From contig CAXXSS010000001.1 of the NCBI GenBank assembly GCA_963676865.2, forward strand, positions 2,790,001-2,854,000: DNA of 64,000 bases. Reading direction: 5' to 3'. This DNA is from JAAYUD01 sp963676865. GTDB lineage: Bacteria; Bacteroidota; Bacteroidia; Bacteroidales; Bacteroidaceae. Position numbers and translations under genes: made by a program. Under the pieces are notes generated by a model. The model had not been told where the DNA came from, ran no database searches, and saw only the letters and a program-made list of their open reading frames with translations. Of this stretch, positions 26,589 through 34,559 are shown piece after piece; the first letter of the stretch is position 1; every line of letters begins with the position of its first letter.

Positions 26589-27083
26589 ACGACACCGATT
26601 TATTGAAATAATCGTGTTCCACTAACTGTTTAAAAGGGGATCGTGCAGGTATAAGTCATTTCGATTTTTTTCTATAATACTTTTGGTATCCATTCCCGTC
26701 ACCGTTATTAACTGTATATCAGGTAGATATTGTGATGCGGTAGTTAAATGGGACCCTGTAAAGTGTATCTTCTCGCTGATAGTCAATGAATTATGAACTC
26801 TGCATAAGACTATTGATAATGAGGCCTACAAGTAACTGGTGAAGACTTGCGAACGAAAAGTATTTTTCAAGGTGTTCTAAGAGGTGAATATTGGGAGCGA
26901 TACTGATACTATTTTAACACACCGAAGTGTCACATATTGATATGCGAAATTGAAACTGTGTTCTCGAAAAATGATAAGGACAAACATAAAAATTCATAAG
27001 GACGAAAATAAATGTTTGTAAGTATAAACTTTTATTTTCGTCCTTATGAATTTCTCGCTGTCTATCAGCTATTTGCACATGAT
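26490..27083 (+). repeat. long inverted repeat, copy 1 (left part, before the IS3)
   Basis: This segment matches the reverse complement of 50929-51522 at roughly 94% by eye, without large gaps. It opens with the family R repeat (26490-26588), contains no open frame of note, and includes a perfect 23-bp inverted repeat (26990-27012 with 27031-27053, 18-nt loop) near its right end. The copy is interrupted at 27083 by the IS3 element and resumes at 28563. Confidence 0.85.
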
Positions 27084-27194
27084 GTGGTGTACTGAATTTG
27101 GTTGACAGTTAAACACTAGTAAACCTAAGGGAGTTGACAATTACAATCATGTATACCTAAAGTAGTTGTCAACTCTGCAAAGTTAATCCTATTT

Positions 27195-28148
27195 TTATTG
27201 ACAAACAAGTATTGTTTGTTCTTTATAGTTTGTTTTGTTCAGCTGATGCTTTAAAGCATCAGCTGAACAAAGTGGGTTTGGATGTTCTCCCGGGAGCATT
27301 TGCATCGGTGTTTTCATTGCCAGAGCTTGGTGCGGTCGTGCCCAATTGTAGAGATATATGGATCTGGCGACACCTTCCAAGGCTTCATCAAATGTTTTAT
27401 TCTCATAATCGAAGAGCCATCCGTTCTTAACGGTATTGTTCATCCTCTCGGCCAGTGCATTGTGCAAGGGGTCGCCCGTTTGCGTCATACTGATAGCGAT
27501 TCCTCTTTCTTTGAGCTGTGACACATAACCTTTTGATGCATACTGCACACCTCGGTCGGAATGGTGGATAAGACCTGAAAGGTTGAATCCCTGACCTTTA
27601 TAAAATCTGCACGCCATCATCAACGCTTTTGCCGGTCCTTCCGCTTCAAGAGTCCGAAAGAGGGCATATCCCACAATGATGCGGCTGAAGACATCCGTCA
27701 GCAGCGAAAGATAGGCAAATCCTTCTTTCGTGGATATATAAGTGATGTCACCCACCATCATGCGGCAAACACCACAGGCCACGTATTTAGGAGATGTGTT
27801 AAGCAAATCCGGATAGATCCGATATGGATGATCGGAGTTGGTCGTACGAGGTCTGTAACGTCTGCGGCGCAGCATCATCCCGTTGGCCCGAAGGACATCG
27901 ATAAATTGGTCGCGTCCTATCGTGAACTTTTCTCCGAACCGAGACTTACACAGACTGTAAAGCTCGCGGCAACCGCTTCGGGGAAGCTCCTGACGCAGAA
28001 ATTGACAGTAATACGTGATGCTGCTTATAAGTACATCTTGTTCGGCATTTGTTTCTTTGTGCTTGTAGTACCCTTGTCGGGAAATGTCAAGCAGTCCGCA
28101 AAGGGCGGATATGGTATAACTCATACCTTTACCCGCCTTTTGTGACAA
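27195..28148 (-). CDS. IS3-family transposase OrfB (catalytic)
   Basis: A 317-residue integrase-type (rve) transposase subunit. It has the HTH_21-like segment (GMSYTISALCGLLDISRQGYY) and then the DDE core: GDITYIS (Asp), HHSDRGVQYAS (Asp) and NALAERMNNTVKNGWL (Glu). The frame opens upstream of the TTG at 28148, and in practice the protein is probably made as an OrfAB fusion by -1 frameshifting. It looks intact. Confidence 0.93.
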   Translation of the reverse strand: MSQKAGKGMSYTISALCGLLDISRQGYYKHKETNAEQDVLISSITYYCQFLRQELPRSGCRELYSLCKSRFGEKFTIGRDQFIDVLRANGMMLRRRRYRPRTTNSDHPYRIYPDLLNTSPKYVACGVCRMMVGDITYISTKEGFAYLSLLTDVFSRIIVGYALFRTLEAEGPAKALMMACRFYKGQGFNLSGLIHHSDRGVQYASKGYVSQLKERGIAISMTQTGDPLHNALAERMNNTVKNGWLFDYENKTFDEALEGVARSIYLYNWARPHQALAMKTPMQMLPGEHPNPLCSADALKHQLNKTNYKEQTILVCQ

Positions 28149-28156
28149 GCAACCTA

Positions 28157-28546
28157 CTACTTGACATCGGAGTTTTTTCGTACCTTGATGTGATACTTCT
28201 CTTCAGCCAGGTCAATCATGCAATCATAAACGTCACGGGCCATCTCTGCACGCTTCAGCTCAGATTCCAATTCCTTAATGCGCACTTTCAAAGAGGTGAT
28301 GTCTTCTTCTGAAGAGACATCCTCTGTACCGGTTGTTACAGCTTTATCCTTCATATTTAATGGGAATGGTTTGTCTTCAAGCCCAAAGATACGAAGCCAA
28401 TTCCGAATTGAACCTCTGGATATACCATTTGCTTTTTCAAGGGTATACTTACCCTTGCTTCCATGAAGGTAAGAGTTTAAAATCTCTAGACGAATCTGAT
28501 CGTCAATCTTTTTATTATTTCTCATTTTTGAATAAGTTTGTGTCAA
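28157..28546 (-). CDS. IS3-family transposase OrfA
   Basis: A 129-residue protein with a helix-turn-helix region (LEILNSYLHGSKGKYTLEKANGISRGSIRNWLRIFG) and a C-terminal leucine-zipper-like coiled coil (VRIKELESELKRAEMARDV). These are the DNA-binding and oligomerisation parts of IS3 transposases. It ends just after the slippery site. Confidence 0.9.
   Translation of the reverse strand: MTQTYSKMRNNKKIDDQIRLEILNSYLHGSKGKYTLEKANGISRGSIRNWLRIFGLEDKPFPLNMKDKAVTTGTEDVSSEEDITSLKVRIKELESELKRAEMARDVYDCMIDLAEEKYHIKVRKNSDVK
28172..28178 (-). promoter_or_regulatory. -1 ribosomal frameshift heptamer (A AAA AAC)
   Basis: In the OrfA frame the sequence reads cgA AAA AAC, a canonical slippery heptamer, five codons before the OrfA stop. 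Slipping back one base joins the OrfB frame (…KKLRCQVGCLSQKAGKG). Confidence 0.8.
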
Positions 28547-28562
28547 CTTATTCAGTACATGT

Positions 28563-28694
28563 CATGATTTATTTATATCTTGTCCCAATTGGGCTTATAT
28601 TCGAGCGGCGAGACAGTAGCGAAAATAGTGCTCTGCAGGGCCTTGCTACTCAGGTCTGGATAAGAAAGTATCAGAATTTAGAGGAGTATTCACC
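28563..28694 (+). repeat. long inverted repeat, copy 1 (right part, after the IS3)
   Basis: This continues the alignment to the reverse complement of 50801-50934 beyond the IS3 insertion. Identity is clearly lower here (about three quarters by eye), with shared blocks such as TTATATTCGAGCG and GGATAAGAAAGTATCAGAAT. Similarity fades after ATTCACC. Confidence 0.7.
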
Positions 28695-28797
28695 CCTCAA
28701 AACATTCTGGAAATGGATTGCACGCCAAGTGTTGTATCATCGTTTGTTTCTGCGTCAATGGGGTGAACTCAAGATTGTTGGGCACGCTTATTATTGA
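28564..28797 (+). pseudogene. possible gene remnant, 77 codons
   Basis: An open frame reads MIYLYLVPIGLIF, then a charged, aromatic-rich tail (RKYQNLEEYSPLKTFWKW, ending VGHAYY). The composition looks protein-like and the frame ends in TGA. The matching frame in the second repeat copy (IFER, stop, then RIRKYQNLGKYSP) is broken by a stop. I do not recognise the family. It may be the 3' end of a gene truncated by the repeat or by a lost mobile element. Confidence 0.3.
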
Positions 28798-28840
28798 GCT
28801 TGGTTTGAACTTAAATATTAACCAAAATAAATAGATTAAG

Positions 28841-28872
28841 TTTGCTATTGACCTAGGCTTGCACTATCTTTG
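28841..28872 (+). promoter_or_regulatory. pfkA promoter (TTTG-N20-TATCTTTG)
   Basis: TTTG at 28841-28844 and TATCTTTG at 28865-28872, with a 20-nt spacer. The predicted start near 28878 leaves a leader of about 20 nt before the ATG at 28898 and rules out the upstream in-frame start at 28859. Confidence 0.8.
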
Positions 28873-28897
28873 TATCAGAAAATCAAATCATGCTATT

Positions 28898-29878
28898 ATG
28901 GGAACAATTAAATGTATTGGTGTCTTGACTTCCGGTGGTGATGCCCCTGGAATGAACGCTGCGATTCGTGCTGTGACACGTGCCGCTATTTATCATGGAC
29001 TTCAAGTAAAAGCGATATATCGAGGTTATCATGGTTTGGTGACCGACGAAATAACTGATTTCAAAAGTGAGAATGTGAGCAATATCATTCAGCTGGGCGG
29101 AACGATTTTGAAGACGGCCCGTTGCAAAGAGTTCACTACTCCCGAGGGAAGAAAAATAGCATATGACAATATGCAGAAAGAAGGTATTGATGCTTTGGTT
29201 ATCATCGGTGGTGATGGTTCGTTGACTGGCGCCCGTATTTTTGCTCAAGAATTTGATGTTCCTTGTATTGGATTGCCAGGTACTATCGACAATGATTTAT
29301 ATGGTACTGACACTACTATTGGATATGATACGGCTCTTAATACGATTCTTGAAGCTGTCGATAAAATTCGTGATACGGCAACTTCTCATGAACGGCTCTT
29401 CTTTATCGAAGTCATGGGGCGTGATGCAGGTTTTTTGGCTATCAATGGCGCTATTGCTTCGGGTGCTGAAGCTGCTATTATTCCGGAGGTCAGTACAGAA
29501 GTCGATCAATTGGAAGAATTTATTAAAAACGGTTTCCGTAAATCCAAGAACAGTAGTATTGTGCTAGTGGCAGAAAGTGAACTGACGGGTGGCGCTATGC
29601 ATTATGCTGAGCGCGTAAAAAAAGAATATCCGCAGTATGAAGTTCGTGTTACTATACTCGGCCACGTACAGCGCGGTGGCAGTCCGACGGCACATGACCG
29701 TATCCTTGCCAGTCGCTTAGGTACTGCAGCTATCGATGCTCTGCTTGAAGACCAACGTAACGTGATGATTGGTATTGAAAATGATGAGATCGTATATGTG
29801 CCTTTCAGCAAGGCTACAAAAAATGATAAACGGCTGAAACCCGAGCTCATAAATATTCTTCACGAATTGTCAATTTAG
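28898..29878 (+). CDS. pfkA: 6-phosphofructokinase (ATP-type)
   Basis: Phosphorylates fructose-6-phosphate in glycolysis. The 326-residue protein starts MGTIKCIGVLTSGGDAPGMN. Motifs are GGDGSLTGA (the Gly after GGD is typical of ATP- rather than diphosphate-dependent enzymes), GTIDNDLYGTD with the catalytic Asp, and RDAGFLA, then LGHVQRGGSPTAHDR in the allosteric part. The start was chosen because the promoter box lies downstream of the first in-frame start codon. It is a single-gene unit. Confidence 0.96.
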   Translation: MGTIKCIGVLTSGGDAPGMNAAIRAVTRAAIYHGLQVKAIYRGYHGLVTDEITDFKSENVSNIIQLGGTILKTARCKEFTTPEGRKIAYDNMQKEGIDALVIIGGDGSLTGARIFAQEFDVPCIGLPGTIDNDLYGTDTTIGYDTALNTILEAVDKIRDTATSHERLFFIEVMGRDAGFLAINGAIASGAEAAIIPEVSTEVDQLEEFIKNGFRKSKNSSIVLVAESELTGGAMHYAERVKKEYPQYEVRVTILGHVQRGGSPTAHDRILASRLGTAAIDALLEDQRNVMIGIENDEIVYVPFSKATKNDKRLKPELINILHELSI

Positions 29879-29895
29879 AAAAAAATAATTGTTAC

Positions 29896-29937
29896 TGCCG
29901 TGTTAAAAGCTTGAACGTTTTTGCTTTTGACGCGGCA
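29896..29937 (+). terminator. terminator-like hairpin of pfkA
   Basis: TGCCGTGTTAAAAGC (29896-29910) pairs with GCTTTTGACGCGGCA (29923-29937), 15 pairs with two wobbles and a 12-nt loop. The T-run after it is weak. Confidence 0.6.
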
Positions 29938-30008
29938 TGATTATTTGCGTTAATCTGCCTTCTTGTAAATTAGTTATTTCTATTGACTATCCTGCTGTCC
30001 TTCTAAAA

Positions 30009-30530
30009 TCAGAATGTTGCAGTTCCATTGTGTCCTTTTTCTTCAGATAACTCAATAACTTCTAAATCACTAAAGTCTCCGTCACCGATATTGAAGCGTA
30101 CTAAAGTGCGAACTTGATGAAAGCCTTGTATACCTGCTGCTCCTGGATTGATGTGAAGCATGTTCAGTGTCTTGTCGTATTTTACTTTCAATATATGAGA
30201 GTGTCCACTGACAAAAAGTTTTGGTGGGCGGATAAATAAAGAATTGCGAATAGAAGGGTCGTAGTTGCCGGGATAGCCTCCGATATGCTTAATAATGACT
30301 TCGGTTTTTTCTATAACGAAACGATTGATTTGTGGGTATAGCTCTCTTATTTCCAATCCGTCACAATTTCCATAAACAGCGCGGAAGGGACGAAAATCTG
30401 CTAGCTTTTGGGCAACAGCAAGTGAACCGATATCGCCGGCATGCCATATTTCGTCACATTCTTTAAAATATTCAAGGTATCTGTTATCCCACCATGCGTG
30501 AGTATCTGAAAGTAATCCTATTCGTTTCAT
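30009..30530 (-). CDS. metallophosphoesterase, YfcE/MJ0936 type
   Basis: A 173-residue phosphodiesterase of the calcineurin-like superfamily. Metal-binding motifs in order are LSDTH, HAGDIGS, YGNCDG, IKHIGG and SGHSHILK. Homologues hydrolyse phosphodiesters such as model substrates or cyclic nucleotides; the physiological substrate is unknown. I chose the ATG at 30530 (MKRIGLLSDTH) over the one at 30539 because it puts the first motif at the usual distance. It diverges from ppk1 across a 117-nt region carrying a promoter box for each. Confidence 0.88.
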   Translation of the reverse strand: MKRIGLLSDTHAWWDNRYLEYFKECDEIWHAGDIGSLAVAQKLADFRPFRAVYGNCDGLEIRELYPQINRFVIEKTEVIIKHIGGYPGNYDPSIRNSLFIRPPKLFVSGHSHILKVKYDKTLNMLHINPGAAGIQGFHQVRTLVRFNIGDGDFSDLEVIELSEEKGHNGTATF

Positions 30531-30552
30531 TGTTATCATCGATTATTGGTGG

Positions 30553-30560
30553 CAAAAATA
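30553..30560 (-). promoter_or_regulatory. -7 promoter box of the phosphoesterase gene (TATTTTTG)
   Basis: A perfect TAnnTTTG match on the minus strand, 22 nt before the ATG at 30530. Confidence 0.5.
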
Positions 30561-30603
30561 CGAAAATATTGTCTTGAAATGAACTTATTTTAAATATTAT
30601 CTC

Positions 30604-30611
30604 TATTTTTG
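30604..30611 (+). promoter_or_regulatory. -7 promoter box of ppk1 (TATTTTTG)
   Basis: A perfect TAnnTTTG match 36 nt before the GTG start codon of ppk1. Confidence 0.5.
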
Positions 30612-30647
30612 TAGAGATAAATACCTGTCTAACTTACTGTAGATACT

Positions 30648-32711
30648 GTGGAAGATAAGTACGAATATTTTAAGCGCGACATTAGTTGGCTATCATTTAA
30701 TTTCCGGGTCCTTTTGGAAGCAGATGATGACAGTTTGCCGCTCTACGAACGAATTAACTTCATCTCGATTTATTCTTCTAATTTAGAAGAATTTTATCGG
30801 GTGCGCGTAGCTGATCATCGAGCTGCGTCATCGGGTGTAATGCGCAATGACGAATATTCTATTCAGTCTTCTCGCGAATTGGTGGAAGAAATCAATAAAG
30901 AGGTTAATAAACAGTTGGATGTGCGAACGCAAATTTGCCGGATGAAGATAATTCCGGCTTTGGCTGCCAATCATATCTTTTTTAATCAAACTCCATTGGT
31001 CGCACCGGAACATCATGATTTCATTCAGAATTATTTTAGGGAAGAAGTATTTCCTTACTTACAGCCGGTACCTGTATCTTCGGGAGTGAAATCGTTCTTG
31101 CAAGACAATCGTATTTATCTTGCGGTTAGATTGAAGCATGAAGATCATTTGTATTATTTCGTTATTAAATTGCCTCATGTTTCAGAAGTGTCTCGTTTTG
31201 TAGAATTACCTCAGATAAATAATAACTATTATTTGATGTATTTGGATGATGTGATTGTGGCCAATCTAGCTCAAATCTTTCCCGGATATGAAATAGATTC
31301 GGTATATAGTATCAAAATATCAAGAGATGCCGATATAATGATAAGGGATACCGACAGTAGAGACTTATTGGTAGCCGATATAAAATCAAAAGTAAAAAAG
31401 AGAAAAATAGGAGCGGTTTGTCGTTTTGTATATGATCGCTCGATGCCTGCCGATTTTCTGGAGTATCTGATGGAGGCTTTTAAAATCGACAAAAATGAGT
31501 TGGTTTATGGTGAAAGTCATCTTAATTTGGAGGATTTGTCGACGTTGCCCAATCCCAACACAAAACTGCAAACTTGTCGTGAATTTCAGCCTATGAAGTT
31601 GAATTGCTTGAATCGCAAGCATTCGGTTTTCGACTATGTGTCTGTTCATGATTTACTCATTTATTTCCCCTATTTCTCATTCGATCATTTTATTCATTTT
31701 CTTTCTGAGGCAGCTCATGACGCTTACACAGAAGAAATATTGTTGACACAATATAGGGTGGCAGAGAATTCTGCTGTTATCGACAGCTTAATAGAAGCTT
31801 CTAATAACGGTAAGAAAGTGACGGTATTTGTTGAACTGAAAGCCCGCTTTGATGAAGTGAATAATATTGAAACATCTGAGAAAATGCATGCTGCGGGTAT
31901 TAACATTGTTTTCAGTATGCCCAATATGAAGGTTCATGCAAAAGCAGCTTTGGTAAAGAGACAAAAGAAAGATGTACTAGGGCGTTCACTTTGCGACTTT
32001 GCTTATATTGGAACTGGAAACTTCAATGAGATTACTGCGCATACCTATTCCGATATTGGATTGTTTACAGCTAATAATAGTATTACTGCTGAACTATATG
32101 GGCTATTCAACTTCTTTTCTGGTTGTCAACGACCTGTATTCAATCATTTGCTAGTATCACAATTTAATTTGGTAGATCAAATAACGGAAATGATAAAGAA
32201 AGAAATTGCTCTTTCTGATGCGGGCAAGGGGGGAAGACTGGTTATCAAACTGAATGCATTACAAGATCCCCGTATGATAGACATGCTTTATGAGGCTTCT
32301 GAACATGGGGTTAAGATAGATCTTATTATAAGGGGAATATGTTGCCTTATTCCCGGGCGTCCTTATAGCCAAAATATCACTATTACCCGTATTGTAGATT
32401 CTTTTTTGGAGCATGCACGGGTGTGGTACTTTGGCAATGGAGGCGATCCGAAAATCTATTTGGGCTCTCCCGATTGGATGAAGCGAAATTTGTACCGTCG
32501 TATTGAAGTTGTGACTCCCATCGAAGATGCTAATCTAAAAAAGGAACTAATAGATATGCTCCACATACAGTTGGCTGATAATCAAAAAGCCTGTTGGATT
32601 GACGGGCAACTTCGTAATATCTTCAAGCGTAATTTTTATGCCATTCCCGTTAGAGCACAATATGACTTTTATAATTATCTCAAAGAAAGGAAAGCTGTCT
32701 ATTCTACATAA
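30648..32711 (+). CDS. ppk1: polyphosphate kinase 1
   Basis: Builds long inorganic polyphosphate chains from ATP. The 687-residue protein starts with a GTG codon; the family N-terminus YEYFKRDISWLSFNFRVL follows at once and no usable ATG is near. The N-terminal helical domain, the head domain and two PLD-like C-terminal domains are present. The autophosphorylated His lies in the VHAKAALVKRQ segment; the second site is around WYFGNGGDPKIYLGSPDWM. The 3' end overlaps the convergent RlmI-like gene by 13 bp. No exopolyphosphatase gene is nearby. Confidence 0.96.
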   Translation: MEDKYEYFKRDISWLSFNFRVLLEADDDSLPLYERINFISIYSSNLEEFYRVRVADHRAASSGVMRNDEYSIQSSRELVEEINKEVNKQLDVRTQICRMKIIPALAANHIFFNQTPLVAPEHHDFIQNYFREEVFPYLQPVPVSSGVKSFLQDNRIYLAVRLKHEDHLYYFVIKLPHVSEVSRFVELPQINNNYYLMYLDDVIVANLAQIFPGYEIDSVYSIKISRDADIMIRDTDSRDLLVADIKSKVKKRKIGAVCRFVYDRSMPADFLEYLMEAFKIDKNELVYGESHLNLEDLSTLPNPNTKLQTCREFQPMKLNCLNRKHSVFDYVSVHDLLIYFPYFSFDHFIHFLSEAAHDAYTEEILLTQYRVAENSAVIDSLIEASNNGKKVTVFVELKARFDEVNNIETSEKMHAAGINIVFSMPNMKVHAKAALVKRQKKDVLGRSLCDFAYIGTGNFNEITAHTYSDIGLFTANNSITAELYGLFNFFSGCQRPVFNHLLVSQFNLVDQITEMIKKEIALSDAGKGGRLVIKLNALQDPRMIDMLYEASEHGVKIDLIIRGICCLIPGRPYSQNITITRIVDSFLEHARVWYFGNGGDPKIYLGSPDWMKRNLYRRIEVVTPIEDANLKKELIDMLHIQLADNQKACWIDGQLRNIFKRNFYAIPVRAQYDFYNYLKERKAVYST

Positions 32712-33880
32712 AGTACCAAACCTTTGAGATATTCGCCTTCGGGATGATAAATATTGATAGGATGATCGGCTGGTTGAGTTAACTGATGTAAGATGCGTAC
32801 TTTCCGTTTTGCCAATGCGGCAGCTGTGAAGACGGCGGTGCGGAAATTATCTTTTGTAACTACCTGAGAGCATGAGAAGGTGAACAATATACCTCCTGGT
32901 TTAATCTTTTCGAATGCTTTAGCGTTCAATTTGCGGTAGCCTTGTAGCGCATTGCGTAAGGCATCTCTATGTTTAGCAAATGCTGGCGGATCAAGAATAA
33001 TTAAGTCATAACGGTCACCCATTTTGTCGAGAAATTTAAATGCGTCTTCGGCATAGGCTGTGTGACGAGTCTCATTCGGGAAATTCAGTGCCACGTTTTG
33101 GTTGGTTAATTCTATGGCTTTTGCCGAACTATCTACCGAATCGACAGACTTTGCATTGCCTCTTAGCGCATAGACCGAAAAACCTCCTGTGTAGCAGAAC
33201 ATATTTAATACTGTGCGACCTTCAGCGTATTTTCCTAACAAAGAACGGTTCTCACGTTGGTCTACAAAAAAACCTGTCTTTTGGCCTTTTAGCCAATCCA
33301 CATGGAATTTCAAACCGTATTCCATCGCAATGTTATTATCACTGCCTCCTATCAAGAAACCATTTTCGGGAAATAGGTCGGCTTTAAACGGTAGTGTCGT
33401 TTCCGATTTATAATAAATGTTGTCAAGCTGCCCGTTCATTACTTCCATTAATGCTTTTGCAATCTCCATTCTTGAAAGATGCATACCCGGAGAGTGGGCT
33501 TGCATGACTGCTGTTTTACCATAGATATCGATTATCAGTCCCGATAAATTGTCTCCTTCGCCATGTACAAGACGATAAGTGTTGTTTGTCGGATCGGTTG
33601 CAATACCTATACTTTTGCGCATAGTGTAGGCTATCTGTAGGCGTCTTTGCCAAAAAGAATAATCGATTGTCTCTTGTTGAAAAGACAATACCCGGATGGC
33701 AATACTACCTATTTGGTAGTGGCCGATGGCGATAAAATCTTTTTTTGATGTATATACTTCTACGATTTCACCTTCTTCGGGTTGCCCGCTTTCGAAACTG
33801 GCAATGGCTCCTGAAAATATCCAAGGATGAAATCTTTGCAACGACTCTTCTTTCTTTGGCTTTAGAAATACTCTATGCAT
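32699..33880 (-). CDS. class I SAM-dependent rRNA methyltransferase, RlmI-like
   Basis: A 393-residue protein with an N-terminal PUA domain (RFHPWIFSGAI, GEIVEVYTSK) and a Rossmann methyltransferase domain: FVDQRENR, VLNMFCYTGGFSVYAL (SAM loop), DLIILDPPAFAKHRDAL and the Cys-containing FTFSCSQVV. This pattern fits RlmI (m5C1962 of 23S rRNA) or close relatives; the exact target is not certain. The last codons overlap the ppk1 end. It is 21 nt downstream of the exonuclease gene on the same strand. Confidence 0.9.
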   Translation of the reverse strand: MHRVFLKPKKEESLQRFHPWIFSGAIASFESGQPEEGEIVEVYTSKKDFIAIGHYQIGSIAIRVLSFQQETIDYSFWQRRLQIAYTMRKSIGIATDPTNNTYRLVHGEGDNLSGLIIDIYGKTAVMQAHSPGMHLSRMEIAKALMEVMNGQLDNIYYKSETTLPFKADLFPENGFLIGGSDNNIAMEYGLKFHVDWLKGQKTGFFVDQRENRSLLGKYAEGRTVLNMFCYTGGFSVYALRGNAKSVDSVDSSAKAIELTNQNVALNFPNETRHTAYAEDAFKFLDKMGDRYDLIILDPPAFAKHRDALRNALQGYRKLNAKAFEKIKPGGILFTFSCSQVVTKDNFRTAVFTAAALAKRKVRILHQLTQPADHPINIYHPEGEYLKGLVLYVE

Positions 33881-33901
33881 TATTGTCTGATTATAATGAA
33901 A

Positions 33902-34549
33902 TTATGATAATTTTTCTTGATTCGGCGTTTGTTCTTCTTGAAGTTCTGGTTCCAAATCATAATTGGATGTCCGCTTTAGTAGAAGCAACCGTCTATATAC
34001 CTGAATACATGCCCAGGCATCAATGGTAGCATATACTTTTTGTTTGTCGCTCAATATCTCAGCTTCCCAGTTTGAAAGACGTTGAGATTTTGAGATTTTT
34101 TCTCCGAAGAGAATGGCATATATTTTTTGCAAACTTAGCTCTCGGATCCCCAATTGAGGAATCAGGTCCTGTAGTTCGATACAATTTTGTTGATTGAAAG
34201 AAGCTCTTTTGTGCAACATCATAAAATCATCGTGTAGCGAAAGTCCCACTTTTATGATGTGAGTATCTTCGAGTAATGAAATGAGTGCTGGAGGCAGGCC
34301 TATCATGTTGAGGCGAAATAAAAAGCAACTGTCGTCTGTTGAGACCTGTAGTAATGCCACTTTATGTGTCTGCCCTTTGTTAAATGATGGGCGTGTCTCG
34401 CTGTCTATACCAAGAATAGGAAATGTTTTCAGATAAGTTACCGCTTTGATAGCGTCTTCTTCAGTCTGGATTACTATTATTCGACCGTCGAATGTTGTAA
34501 TCGGCATTTTCTGAATTTCTTCTTTTGTTATTTTCCTCTTTAAAACCAT
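33902..34549 (-). CDS. 3'-5' exonuclease domain protein (RNase D/WRN type)
   Basis: A 215-residue DEDD-family nuclease: the first Asp and Glu in GIDSETRPSF, the third in VGLSLHDD and the last in YATIDAWA with its tyrosine (DEDDy type). There is no HRDC domain, so it is a minimal exonuclease. It could act on RNA or on single-stranded DNA. The frame extends seven codons upstream into the DUF5063 gene, but the start MVLKRKITKEEIQK fits homologues better and lies 10 nt after the DUF5063 stop. Confidence 0.88.
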   Translation of the reverse strand: MVLKRKITKEEIQKMPITTFDGRIIVIQTEEDAIKAVTYLKTFPILGIDSETRPSFNKGQTHKVALLQVSTDDSCFLFRLNMIGLPPALISLLEDTHIIKVGLSLHDDFMMLHKRASFNQQNCIELQDLIPQLGIRELSLQKIYAILFGEKISKSQRLSNWEAEILSDKQKVYATIDAWACIQVYRRLLLLKRTSNYDLEPELQEEQTPNQEKLS

Positions 34550-34559
34550 ATTAACATTT

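Larger units (their letters stand above)
27084..28562 (-). mobile_element. IS3-family element (IS150-like)
   Basis: Two transposase frames on the minus strand are enclosed by inverted ends TGTACTGAAT (27088-27097, and 28550-28559 as ATTCAGTACA), an IS150-like terminus. Comparison with the uninterrupted repeat copy at 50.8-51.5 kb shows that removing the element and one CATGAT (27078-27083 or 28563-28568) restores an ungapped alignment. The element therefore sits inside the long repeat. A 6-bp duplication is longer than usual for IS3, so the outermost few bases of the element are uncertain. Both frames are intact and it could be active. Confidence 0.9.

Noticed and set aside
26990..27053. Integron attC-like site
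   Set aside because: The stem is perfect with no attC-style bulges and the GTTRRRY/RYYYAAC boxes are absent.
28859..28897. Upstream start for pfkA
   Set aside because: It lies before the -7 box; the extra residues are not part of the family N-terminus.
30648..30650. Doubt about the GTG start of ppk1
   Set aside because: The family N-terminus follows directly and no other start fits, so GTG was kept.
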